Below, in pieces: positions 37,353 through 49,100 of a stretch of 64,000 nucleotides of DNA (position 1 is its first letter; each line of letters begins with the position of its first letter). The stretch is taken from assembly GCA_900074885.1 (NCBI GenBank), contig FJUW01000065.1, forward strand, positions 124,001 to 188,000, given 5' to 3'. Source of the DNA: Rhynchosporium graminicola. Its lineage: Eukaryota; Ascomycota; Leotiomycetes; Helotiales; Ploettnerulaceae. The notes below the pieces were generated by a model. It was not told where the DNA came from and searched no databases. It saw only the letters and a list, made by a program, of their open reading frames with translations. The translations under genes were made by a program, and so were the position numbers.

Positions 37353-39153
37353 TTATGCTAGGCTCAATCCTTCGCTCATTGGTCGCACAATCCTTTCCCA
37401 ATCGTTCATGACAACTTGACTTCCGACCACGTCAGCTTCGAGATCTCTCCTCTTCCAGACCGTTTCTACTATCGTCCTTGCAGCGTCAGTCGAGGCAGCC
37501 GAAGCCGAAGCCGATCCAAGCTTGTCAAATTGTCCGAGGAAGAAGATTCTCTGCTCATCGTTGGCAGCATAGAGCGCAGTAACGAACAGACTCCACAGGT
37601 GGGCAGAACGTAAAAGGTTCATCTCTTTGATTAGATGTACTTGTTCTGATACCATGACACTAACAATATGAGTTGAAGGAAGAGCATTATGTAGTGCGGT
37701 GTAGAAGTAGATTTTGGCGGCGGTATGGACGAGTGTTGAGGTGCTGATCAAAAGTTGCGCCTCAGCGGAGGAAGGGTCGAGCGACAGTGGCAAATTTTGG
37801 GCTAGGCTATCGAGTCGATCCTCAATCCTTAGCTGGCATGCAGCCATATTAAATGTTTGTTCAGCACCTGAAATGTTCTGTGGTCATATTAGGGTCTGGA
37901 ATAACACTTTCATTTGCATTCAGGTACTCACGGGCTGTCGCGAAAGATCGGTAATGTTTGAAATGACGTTCATAAGCTCGTACGAGCACCCAACACTTTT
38001 GTCGATCTCCAGCGCGTCAGCATGTTCTGTGATGTTGGGGGATGTAGCTTTACTTCTTGGGGGTCGTGCCACTCAATATTCCTGAACTTTGGCTTGGCAC
38101 CACAAGCACTTCGTCCCATCACGTCACGAATCGCAAAGAATCTGGAAACAAATGATACTATCGCAGGTTCTCTGGATCGCAAATCGCCTTTGCAGATCAG
38201 ATTTGCTGCTGCAGATAGGTGAGTGGACCAGGAAGATTGGCACAAGTCCGTAATCTGGCATTTCGTTAGTTGGCTTCTTCTAGAAAACAAGAGTGCACTT
38301 GCATCCAATAGACATAGCATCATGATAGACACCAGCTTACTCTCCGTTGAAATTTCGTCCACTGAAGAAAGCTCACTCCGTAATGAATTCAAAGCACGTT
38401 GCTTGTGTTTCAATGCAATGGCATAGTATTCTGTTGTTGCCTTTGGTTGATCGAGACTCAGGTACAGGGCTCCAACAGCCAGCACACAGTCTCTGACAGA
38501 GTCGACCAACTCGGACATGGGCAATACAACTTGTCGGAATCCATTGGAAATATCGTCGACAAGAGTCAGCTGGTGGCAAACCTTGGAATTGTCTATTCAA
38601 GGTCAGGTGGAAGCACTACGCAAGCTCAAAATAGGACCTACAGTATTGTAACAGCAACCCATCGGAGGCACTCAGATCCCGCATTTGAAGAGCATATTGA
38701 GGCTGCGGATGCAGGGACAGCCTGCGGACCTGGTCGTCTATCGGCAAGAGAGGCTGAAAGGGTTTTGCCTCCAGGTCTGTCGCGTCTGTATTGACAAAAT
38801 ATTCGCAGTTGCGAGGATCTCTCCATCCCGAGCATTCCAACAGGCCGGACGGAGGTTTTGGGTCGACGTATCCTGTATTGGGCAATACTCGTCTCCCGTG
38901 CTTTATTCCCCTACCAGCACTCTCGTCTTCCCAATGTAGCTTCCTTAGGTATGTGCAAGTCCGGCCTTCGGTCAAACATCTCGTACATGCCGGCCTCTCT
39001 TCTGCCAGCATATATTAGCTGTCGAACATCAACATGGCATCAAACTAGCATCTCACCAGAGCACCGTCGCCTTCTCGCTTTGCATCCTAGACAGCCATCC
39101 CGCGAGTGTGTTACGTTCCGTCCAGCTGCGCGATAATTTGACACGAGTGACAT
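37353..39153 (-). CDS. Zn2Cys6 fungal transcription factor with a one-base frame break
   Basis: A nuclear DNA-binding regulator. Exons: 39153-39057, 39001-38642, 38592-37928 and 37867-37353, with introns of 55, 49 and 60 bp in matching phases. The ATG at 39153 starts MSLVSNYRAAG. The first intron splits a perfect zinc cluster C-X2-C-X6-C-X6-C-X2-C-X6-C at residues 21, 24, 31, 38, 41 and 48 (CLGCKARRRRC). The rest, about 545 residues in all, has the helical middle region of fungal C6 factors. Exon 3 is one base short: reading is clear to ...NIEWHDPQE (38064-38050) and clear again, in another frame, in EIDKSVGCSYELMNV (about 38015-37970). A run of five C on the minus strand (38037-38041) is the likely site; six would restore the frame. 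It could be an assembly error, a recent null allele or an unusual splice. Adjacency suggests it controls the oxidase and transporter. Confidence 0.8.
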
Positions 39154-39502
39154 TGTAGTATCATCGTTCGATGTGCCGTGAATGGTGTGCCTTCGCAGGT
39201 ATTCTCGGTACCGCCTTAAGGCATTATGGCTTTCTCTCTAGGTCGAGTCGTCGATTAGTCGGGTATCAACGTGGAAATAACATACACTTGCTGACAACCA
39301 CAGTATGCAGGTACCGAGGTTAGACTTCAGGGTAGTTCGCGATAATTGTACATGAAATGATGACTAAGCCATGCATAGTGGGCTGTCGCGGGGTAAACCT
39401 CCGGGACAAAGATCTCGATGGCTCACAGGTTACACGGCTGCACTATTTATCTCTGTTATTGATGTTGACTTCATTCTCATTCTATCTATGCTCTCGTTAT
39501 TA
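39154..39502. promoter_or_regulatory. Regulator promoter and oxidase 3' flank
   Basis: 349 bp between the regulator start and the oxidase stop, both on the minus strand. It holds the regulator's promoter and the oxidase terminator. No clear TATA box was identified. Confidence 0.4.
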
Positions 39503-41080
39503 TTATAGTTTGCCAGATTGAAATGTCTGAGAACCTATTCCAACATCCCTCAGGTCCTTGACTACATCTCCTGGACGCGTGCTAACCTCCTTCCATTTCA
39601 TGTTTCTCCAACCCCATTCTGCCTTGACTCCTCTTTCCTTGCTCTCGAGAGCATCAGAGATGTATGAGCCGATGATAGGGAGGAACTTGAATCCGTGGCC
39701 GCTGTCTCCAGTTGCAAGCAGGAGTTCGGGGTACTTGGCATGTGGTGTGATCAGGAAGTGCTGATCTGGTGTATCCGTACACCAACAGATTCTGGCACCC
39801 TTCCAAGGTCGACCAGAGAATTGAGGAAGCAGATTGTCAATGAATCGGTTGATTTCGTCCCTTGCCTCATCTGGAATCCCATCTTTTGGATGATCGCTTG
39901 CATATCTGGGCACAGAGTAGCAAGCGCCGCCGTCTAGAGTACTGGCTGTTGCCGACTGATAGCCCTGAGTTGCGTTACATATTTTGATCAGTCTCGTTAC
40001 CGGGTCTGGCTCGAAAAAGAACCCGAGTTCGTGGTTGTCAACAACAGGCATGTTCTTGTACTCGGCAACTTCAGCTTCAGTGAGCTCAATATGCGCCAGT
40101 GTCCAGCACTTTGACCACAGCTGACTTGAAAGCTCGGGAAGAAGAGCTGGAGATGCAGCTCCAGTGCACAGAATATATTGTTTGGCCGTTAAGGTGTTCC
40201 CGGATGCAACTTTGACTCCTGATAGTTTGCCATCCACGATTTCGAGGCAGGTCATCGTTCCCTCTGAGCCAGACACAAACCGGACACCTAACTTTTTTGC
40301 CTACGAACAATCAGTCACTCTTCGATTTACTTCTTCGCAGCACCTTACCTCGTCAGCGAGCTTTCGGGAGGCATTGGCTGCGTGTGCCCACCCAGCATGT
40401 TTGTTCCACAGGCCCTTCCAATTTGATATGTCTCGCGCATGCTTCAATTGAGGAACATATCTGATGAGATCTTCTGGAGTTTCTACAAACTCAATTCCAG
40501 AGGCATTTCCGTTGCTCACGAGATTTTCATACGATTGGCGGAGATGTCTAGTTGCTTTCTCACTCCCGCAAGTAGTGACAAGCCAACCTCAGTCGAGTCA
40601 AAAATTGCAAATGTCGGTTTCGGCGCGACGTACCTGTTTCGTGAAAGATCCCATCCCACAAGGGTTGCCTCCAAGCCTCAATAGCTTCAACAGCTGTATC
40701 TATTCAGCAATGTTTTCGTTTCAAATGAAGTCCACCTTACTTACCCATCTTGGCATAGAGTGGCTCATCATATTCAGTACGTATGATCTTGTTCAGATCA
40801 TAGCCAGCGCTATCAAGACTCGGATCTATCACCGAACATTAGAAAATTAGCGTTAGAGGGTCTTGCCAGAAATAAATTCTTATTTACATGGGTGTTTATC
40901 AATGCAAGTGATGTTTGTATAGCCTCTTATTGCCAAATGATAGGCAGTACTGATCCCGAAAGTGCCACTGCAAGAAAGTCAGTCCTTTCGATCTGCTGAG
41001 TTGCTACTCTACAAGATATGGAGTGGAAATGCTTCCCTGCCAATGATGAGTATGGAGGAGTCCAGTTTGATTTCGCTCAT
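39503..41080 (-). CDS. FAD amine oxidase of the fructosyl-amino-acid/sarcosine oxidase family
   Basis: A flavoenzyme of 435 residues that oxidises secondary amines, likely Amadori (fructosyl) amino acids or N-methyl amino acids, releasing H2O2. Exons: 41080-41037, 40967-40888, 40825-40745, 40699-40634, 40587-40349, 40300-39503; introns 45-69 bp. Seen: an N-terminal Rossmann GSGTFG (residues 14-19), CIDKHPYPS, ETGWL, and RICWCTDTPD with Cys342, the position used for covalent FAD in this family. GDSGHGFK follows near 368-375. The end is SGKL, a weak peroxisomal PTS1-like tail; relatives usually end SKL/AKL. Five introns have normal GT-AG ends, but the first has donor GGAAGC. Only splicing there gives the GxGxxG motif; reading through hits a stop. 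Saccharopine/pipecolate oxidase is a less likely alternative, since those usually show CWD here. It is transcribed divergently from the peptide transporter. Confidence 0.85.
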
Positions 41081-41177
41081 GATGCTTGTCGGGCCTGTTG
41101 ACTTGCTCTTATCCTTTCAAACAGTTCCAAGTGATCCAGAGGTTGGACCCTTCGACACTGGTATTATAATCTGAAAT

Positions 41178-41187
41178 CGGTATCCCG
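41178..41187. promoter_or_regulatory. CGG-N4-CCG palindrome, candidate Zn2Cys6 site
   Basis: CGGTATCCCG, 91 bp upstream of the oxidase ATG. Inverted CGG triplets with a fixed spacer are typical binding sites of Zn2Cys6 homodimers. Which protein binds it is inference. Confidence 0.4.
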
Positions 41188-41535
41188 ATTGCCGGAAATT
41201 CAAATAGAAATTATCATTGAATGATTCAGGATGCGCCAGGTCTCGCGGGGTACCCCAGGGGATTGACCTTCCATGTCATGCGATTAGACTAGTAAAGTCT
41301 TCATCAAGATAGGAATCAAGCCAATCAGAATCATGGCATCAGAAGGTGAGGATTCATCACAGGTTCCCCCATTTATGCTCATTGTCAAAAGGGCTGTAAG
41401 TAAGCTTTGTCCCTGCATGCCGGTAAAGTCAAAGGAGGAGGCTCGGGCATCTCTTCCAATAGTAATTGTCCTTTCTTCTCCATGTGGGGCTCGATTGCGG
41501 GTTCACCTGCCACAGTTGTTGTGGCCTTCGGTAAG

Positions 41536-41542
41536 CGGACCG
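41536..41542. promoter_or_regulatory. CGG-N1-CCG palindrome, candidate Zn2Cys6 site
   Basis: CGGACCG, 137 bp upstream of the transporter ATG. The spacer differs from the first site, so one factor may not bind both in the same way. Confidence 0.3.
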
Positions 41543-41678
41543 CGTGACCTAATCTTCGATATCGCGAACAACAAGTCGCGGTTAATGAGTGATACTGTTA
41601 GGTGGTAAAAGAATTATATAACAATTTAAAGATCCTCTTGATGCTGCAGCTTTTTAAAAATAAATGTAATCGTCGACT

Positions 41679-44600
41679 ATGGCGAAAATTCCTGCGTTGA
41701 CAGAGACTTCGTCCGAGGAAGTACAAGTCGACGCTGAATCTAGCAACTCTCAAAATGTGGATCTGGGGAAGCCAAAGTTCGAACCAAAAAGTCACGATGC
41801 TCAATTGACTGTCGACGAAGCTCGCGAGATTGCCATTGGAAGTGTCGATGAAGTCTTTACAATTGATTCGGACAACTCTGTTTACCCCGAAGTACGAGCG
41901 AATGTCCCAAATGTGGACGATTTCGAGCTCCCCATCAACACAGTCCGCATGTGGTTCCTTGGCATTTTGTTCACCATTGTAAGAGCAACGTCGTAAGCAT
42001 GATTATTCAATGTTAAATCTGTATAGGTTGGCTCGGGAATTAATCAATTCTTCTCGATGCGGTATCCAAGTGTCACTATTACCTCGCTCGTGGCCCAGTT
42101 GTTGAGCTATCCATTAGGCTGTCTCCTTGCCAATGCCCTCCCTATAAAGAGTTTCCGGATTCTTGGTCGTTGGACATTCGTCCTTAACCCGGATCATCAC
42201 TTCAACATAAAAGAGCATGCGGTAATTACCATCATGTCGAATCTTAGTTTTGGAGCTTCTTGGGTGAGTAGATTGGGTTTTATTGGTAATTCAGATAGAT
42301 ATACTGACATTTCGGCAGGCAACGGATATTATCCAAGCTCAGAAGGTATTCTACGGACTTGAAACACCAGTCCCCTATCAGATTTTGCTTGCATTGACAA
42401 TGCAGCTATTCGGGCTTGGACTAGCAGGTCTGGCCTATAAGTATATTGTGGAGCCACCTCAGATGGTAAGAAGAGCTCTGTGACTAGCTCGAAAATATAT
42501 TCATATTTTACAGATATGGCCTGCCACGTTAGCCAACGCTGCTCTATTCGAAACACTTCACAGCAGAGTCAACCCAGAAGCTGATGGGTGGAAGATCTCT
42601 CGCTACAGATTCTTCTTGTACATCTTCTGTGGTGGCTTTGTTTGGTACTGGTTTCCTGGATTCATTTTCACTGCTCTTAGCACATTTGCGTTCATTTGTT
42701 GGGCTGCCCCAAGTAAGTTTGAACTCTCCGAACCATAGCCACATGCTTTCCAGGAATCTAGTCACTGACAAACTGAAGACAATATTGTGGTCAACAACCT
42801 CTTTGGCATGTCTACAGGTCTTGGCCTAATGCCAATCACATTCGACTGGAGTCAGATTGCCTACAACGGTTCTCCTCTTGTTGTACCGTTTTGGGCTCAA
42901 GCAAACGTGTTTGCTGGATGGGCATTTTTCTTCGCTTTGGTCACTCCTATCCTCTACTATACAAATACTTGGTGAGCATTGCCCGGTAATCCTTTCACTT
43001 CAGTGCTGAGAGTCTCTTGCAGGAACACATCGTACCTGCCGTTATCCGGCTCAAATTCGTACGACAATACAGGGAGCGTATACAACGTCTCACTAATAGT
43101 TGATGCTCATGGCAACTTTCTTCCCGAGGCTTATGAGCAGTACAGCACGATATTCATGCCTGCCACATTTGCCCTTGGATATGGAATCTCTTTTGCAGTC
43201 ATGACATGTCTCCCAATGCACGTCTATCTCTATCACTGGGAGGATATAAAGAGTGCTTTTATGAACACGAACAAAAAGGACATTCACGCCAGATTGATGT
43301 CAAGGTACAAAGACATACCTTGGTGGTGGTTTGGGAGCATGACTGTAAGAAATTAAATCTTCAAGACTGCACTGATCCAGCTAACAGCCTGTTCTAGGCA
43401 TTCGTAGTCTCCATGGCAATCATGGTCCAATATGTATGGCACACCGAAATGCCGTTCTGGGGGATCTTCATTGCATTTGCTATGGCTACTGTATATGTTA
43501 TCCCTGTCGGGACTGTCTACGCTGTTGCCAATCTGAACAGTAACGTTCTGACAGTCCTTGGAGAAATCATTTCTGGATACCTACTTCCTGGAAAACCCAT
43601 CGTGATGCTGATATTCAAGGTAGGCCGCTCCTCTCTACCTCATTAGAATGCAACTTATAATGCTTTATAGTTTTACGCATACACAGGATTGAGTCAAGCA
43701 ATGAACTATGCTTCCGATCAGAAAGTCTGTTCAGTTCCATAATCTCCTTTTCATAGCAATTACTGACATAGTCAGCTCGGTCTCTACATGAAGATTCCAC
43801 GCAGAACGCTGTTCACTGCTCAACTGGTTGCTTGTATTATTGGTAGTCTCACACAAAGTAAGCATGCCAAAACACGCCAATTGAACCCGCCGCTGACACA
43901 ATAACTAGACGGTGTTCTGCTTTGGATGTTGGGGCATATCAAAGGCATTTGCGACATTGATCAACCGAACGGCTATACCTGTCCTCAGGGACGAGTGAAC
44001 TTCACCAGCTCGATAATTTGGGGAGGCAAGTTAACCAATTCCGTGCGACTACGAGCTCAAGAATGGTGATTGACGTTTATCTCTAGCCATCGGACCGAGT
44101 CGTCTCTACAGCGTCGGGAAACAATACTCCGGATTGCTGCATTTATTCTGGATCGGCGCCACCCTCCCGGTCATCACTTTCTACCTGAAGAAACGATTCC
44201 CTAGCAATAAATTCCTCAGGTCGATTCATTGGCCGCTGTTCTTCGCTGGAACCGGCAACTTACCACCTGCGGTAAGATATTCACCCCGCTCCCGTTTTCA
44301 TTCCTTTGAGTACTGACTTTTGGTCGATAGACGGGTATCAACTACACGACCGCTTTCGCAGTCAGTTTCATTTTCAACAAAATCATTAAATCTAGATACA
44401 AAGCTTGGTGTGAGTACATACATACCCACCACTCCCCCGTATTTCCTTTCAGATAGATGCCTAATGCAATCAATACCCAGGGTCGAAATACAACTACATC
44501 TTATCAGCCAGTCTAGACTCCGGCGTCGCCGTCTCCGCCATCGTCATCTTCTTCACGGTCATTTTCCCGGGCGCGAGCTTGAGCTGGTGGGGAAACGATG

Positions 44601-44683
44601 TTGGGTCCACGACGGCGGATGGCAAGGGCACGCCTTGGAAAGCTATACCTGCGAGTGGGAAGTTTGGGCCGGAGACTTGGTAG
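41679..44683 (+). CDS. Oligopeptide transporter, OPT family, 13 exons
   Basis: A proton-coupled plasma-membrane importer of small peptides or modified peptides, 779 residues, normal for the family. Exons: 41679-41978, 42027-42263, 42319-42465, 42514-42712, 42779-42971, 43023-43344, 43398-43619, 43671-43724, 43776-43857, 43909-44025, 44087-44271, 44331-44409, 44481-44683; all phases close. Hallmarks: SVYPEVRANV before the first membrane helix, NPDHHFNIKEH near residue 150 (the family NPG..FN.KEH motif), PNNIVVNNLFG, TFALGYGISFA, IPVGTVYAV, KIPRRTLF and a C-terminal GASLSWWGN. About a dozen hydrophobic segments are seen. Intron 10 (44026-44086) uses a GCAAGT donor; only this keeps IWGAIGP in frame. 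The gene is divergent from the oxidase, suggesting uptake plus catabolism of peptide or glycated-amine nitrogen. Confidence 0.93.
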
Positions 44684-46162
44684 TTGGGGCGGAGGGGTGG
44701 GGTTGGGGATGTATTGTATTGTATGCTAGTTAGGTGGAGTCTTGAGTTGATAGAGGCTGTGTAGACCTACCAGTTTTCCTACTTTCAATATCGCGGGATT
44801 GCACCTGTGGCAGCAGTTCTATAAGCTGAACGTACTCGTGCTCTCCATCGGAGAATCAAGAGGCCGATCTTGACACACCCACGTGCAGCCTGTGTAAACA
44901 AACAACTTCTCTTTCTGATCAGGACGATATCGAATGGCCTTTAATTCGGCTTACCGAACATTGCAAAAAATCGCGGCCTTTCCACGGTTACTTCTCCTAG
45001 TACACAAGAATATCCACTTGAATTGTATTTATTAGATTAGGAGGGCGAATGGCAAAGTGTGTTTGTTAATGTTTCTGACAAATGGGTGGACGAAGATTGT
45101 GATGAGAAACACCGCGCTGCTCTAGGGGCATATAGATCCGACTGCAGGAATATCATCAAGTTGAACATCAACGTAGTATCATCTCAAAATACTTCTACGT
45201 TCTCACTCGCTTATAGGGAGCCCCAACGAAGGCAAGTAAAGACTATGTTACGTCGCTCACGTATCCCTCTCATGAGAACGACACAAAAACAGCAAGAATC
45301 CCAGCAGGAGCAAAAAATCAAGATGTTCAAACCATCCTAACACAAGACTCTACGGAGCGTGTCCATCTGCAGCTTGCCTCGCCTCGTCAGCGAAAAAAGC
45401 AAGATTACACTACACTACACTAATACCAAGACCTCGAACCCCATTCGGAACAATGATTCCCTGATAGTCAAGCCCCATAGCTGATGACTTCTTTTCCCAC
45501 CAACTAAGACGGTGCGTGCGGAAGTATCTAGACCATACATACCAATCACCAATTCCTGAACCTCCTTCTACTCTCTTCAGTGGATGGAACTACTGTATGT
45601 CACGGAAGAAAGGGAGCTCACGTGTGCAAATTACACAGTATATCATCTCTTCATATCAGAAAGTTGACCGTTCATATTACTTGATATCTATCTACTTCAT
45701 GGAGTACGTCCCTCATCTGCGAGATATTGATTAGCGAGGTAAATGCGTAAGTAGGGGTACACAAGGTTATGAATAAACTCCAAGATGCTAGCTAGCTTTT
45801 GAAGCCAGGTTGCTCGAAGTATCGATAGTTGAATACGACTGTGGAGGGATTTGGGCTGGTAGTCTTAGAGAGGGACTTGGCGGATGCGAGATGTTGGTTG
45901 GTTAGCACGGAATATTTTATGTTTGTTTTAGTCCTTTGCGAATGGCCTTTGCAAAAGGAATGTCAGTCGAGGGATTAAGAGAGGGGGGGGGGTATTATAC
46001 TTCACATCTTCATAGCGCGGACCTAGCATATTGCAGATGTTCAAAGACATACATACTCAAAACCAGTCGTCCATTGATTATATGAACCACTTCTTCCTGA
46101 TATTTATTCATATCTCTCCTAATACCAGACTATATTTTCGTACTTTTCCTCTCCAGCACAAT
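44684..46162. other. Convergent intergenic region, no gene seen
   Basis: It lies between the ends of the transporter (plus) and UTP21 (minus), so it holds two 3' UTRs. A (G)9 run is at about 45986-45994. The frames at 45059-45340 and 45516-45734 show no motif. Confidence 0.5.
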
Positions 46163-49100
46163 CTATCTAGCCATCCTCAAAAATCCAATCACACCCCCAG
46201 CATACCCGGCTAGTCCGCCTACTTTCACACCTTCCGCCACGGTCTTCCACTCCCTGACTTTTTCTCTCAACTCCTCATCCAGACTCAAGTTCTCGATATG
46301 TAATCTTAGAAAAACGTTCATCCAGGCTTGGATGACGTCAAAATCTTGATTTTGCTTCAGACGGGAAGTGAGGGCGGATACGAAGGAGACGAGCTCATTA
46401 TCGGCAGGAGAGAGGGAGCGGATCTCCAAGTCGGCTGCTGAAGGGGAGAGGGTTTTGAGGTGGGCGAGGAATGGTGAATCTGTGGTGTGGTGTTAGTATG
46501 CTTGTGTATACGGCTTCAATGAATGTTATGGACTAAAAAATCCCAAAAGGAAAACAGGGCCTCCAAAAAACTTACAGTCGCCACTCTCAGCACCCGCCCT
46601 CAGTGTAATCGTGAAGCCACCTTCCGTTGTCTGCCTCCCCATCTTCATAATCCTACTCCTCTCCGCCTCCTCATTCGCCTTGTTATCCTCATCCGCCCTC
46701 CTGACCGGCATAGCATTATCCAAAGCCGGCAAAAAGAACGGTGCTTTCTCCGGCAATTTCGGGGCTTCCTTGGGTCGATTTCTCTCTTTGATCTGATCGA
46801 GATGAAGTAGTGTCATCCAGTTACTTTTCGGCACTAAACTAAGACTCATGATATCCTCACTAAGTTGATCAAGACTCTGAACCGGGGTAGAGTCATCGAC
46901 TTCGGGGGTGTCGTCTTCAAATGCTCCAGAAAGGAGTGATTGGCCGTTTTCTCCTGAGGCGGTGGGGTTGGAGAGGGAGGCGATCTCGGAGTCGGAGATG
47001 TGTCGCGTGGGAACGTGTTTGAATAGGGTGATATTATTCCATATATTGACGCCTATCTCCCCTTCACAAGTCGTAGCTAAGAACTCGCCTGTTGCGGAGA
47101 AGGAAAGTGCGGTACATGCTGTTTCTGTGCGTATGGCATCAATCAAATGACCAGTCGGTAGATCCCAGACACGAATAATGCAATCCGCAGAAGCGGCGAC
47201 GATCCAGCGCCCGATGTTGGAGAAGCAGAAATCATTGATGGGTCCTTGACAGCCGCGAAGTTCACGGATTGTTCGCTTTGTGGCGAGGTCGACGACGCGA
47301 ATGGAGAGGTCGGTACAGGAGACGGCAATGAGGTCGTTGGGAGAATGGTATTTCATGCCCGTGAGACCGACTTGGGGATACCAATCGACTTCATCTACGA
47401 GCTTTCCCGAGCCAAAATCCCAGAATTTGATTTTGCCGTCAAGTGAGCAAGAGATGACGTTTTTGTTCAAGGAATCGACCACGAGGCCAGTGACAGATTT
47501 CCTGTGTTTACCAAGTCCAAGTGGGAATGTTCCTGCTTTTGGAGGAGGTGCTGTACCTTCTGCTGCGAGCTGGAGTTGGTGCTTGACCTTTTTCGCCTGG
47601 ATCTTTGTCAATTTGCATGGATAGCGTTGACGATGCTGGCCGGATTGTAAATTGAATGTATCAATCCCTCCACTTTCTGATCCAATGATGGCGAACGTTC
47701 CACACGGGCTCATAGCAACACTGCTCACATATCCTCCATCACCTGTTTCCAGAGCCCATCGACCGGCCTTCTTACGTCCCCAGAACCATGTTCGAGCAGC
47801 GCTGTCTTCACGATGTCCCGTTACGACACTCTCCCATCCGGTCGTTCCGCTCAGAGTTGCATCTGTAGGTTTTTTGTCTCGATTGATACCCTTTTGCCAG
47901 ATAGCGCCGCTTCCGGCATTGGCTCCAAACCCTCCATCGCGGTTCAGGGACATGGCTACACATATGATCTCGGGCGCTTTAAGATCTTCGAGACCACTCG
48001 ATTGGTTTGCCAGTGTACTAGCTAGAAGACCCAACTTCTTCGCTTTCTTACGAATGTTGCCTTGACTGAGTTCAGTACTCTGTGCATCTTTTCTCAAACT
48101 CCATCCCCAAAGACTTCGATCCTTTCCAGCACTCAAAAGCCATTTCCCACCACTGTCCGCACCATCGGAATCCGATGGCAGGAAAAGTAGATTGGTGACC
48201 GGAGCTGCATGACCACTTCTCGAGTGAAGAATGCGTGGAATGGGCGAGAAAGGCGATTCGTCGAATATCCAAGTTTTCAAAGAATTGTCCAGACCGCTCG
48301 TCACAACGACTTGTTGACCCCAAAGAAATTCGACTTTGTTTACACCACCTCCCACTGTCGCTCCTACGTCTAATGGTGGGTTGTGAGCTCCTCGGAGTAT
48401 TCCCATGACTCTTCCACCATTGTTGAGATCCCAGAATGTGACATCACCTGTATCTGGCCCAGCGGTAGCCATAACTCCAGCTTTCCGGCCATCTTCACCT
48501 GCACCCATATCGTCTGTCCGGAAAGTGATAGATGTGATTGAGCAGGTTCCTCCATCAAGATGGATCACTGTCTTGTCAGCGCGGATATCATGTATGATCA
48601 AAGGGCCCTCTGAATATGCAATTGCCAATAAAGAGAGCGCAGGTGTAGGTTGAAGAACAGTGACCGAACCACAATTCGCAGCCGGCGGCATGATTGTGAA
48701 GATCAGCTTTCCTGAACTGACGTTCCATATCTCCACCCCCCCATCCTTTCTCCCAGCAAATATCTTATTCAGATACGTCGGCATATGCGTTATTCCTCCC
48801 GTCAATACATTCCCGCCCTTTGGTGCCGCCGTGGGGTACAAAGTGGTATAGTGTTCGTATGTAGCGGATTTCCACACTTCAATTCTCGTCGAGCTACATC
48901 CAATGATCCATGTACCGAACGTCATGATCTGCTTGATGGGTTCTTCGAGGTCGGCTGGAACGTCTAATTCTGCTATTTTCTTGCCTCGCTTGAAGACCCA
49001 GAATCCTGGGGTTGAGTCCCCGCCTCCAAATGCTGCGAAGACGACATCTTTGCTTGCCAATGTCGCTGTAATATCAGCAGGCGTTTGGGGTCGAGTGAGG

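Larger units (their letters stand above)
41081..41678. promoter_or_regulatory. Divergent promoter of oxidase and oligopeptide transporter
   Basis: 598 bp between two start codons on opposite strands. It holds two CGG...CCG palindromes (listed separately) of the kind bound by Zn2Cys6 dimers. The 91-codon plus-strand frame at 41333-41608 has no recognised motif and is taken as promoter sequence. Confidence 0.55.

Noticed and set aside
38030..38059. A 27-bp GTAAAG...CACAG 'intron' to repair the regulator
   Set aside because: Too short for a fungal intron, and a multiple of three, so it would not change the frame.
41333..41608. 91-codon ORF between oxidase and transporter
   Set aside because: It lies in the divergent promoter and has no motif, signal peptide or splice context.
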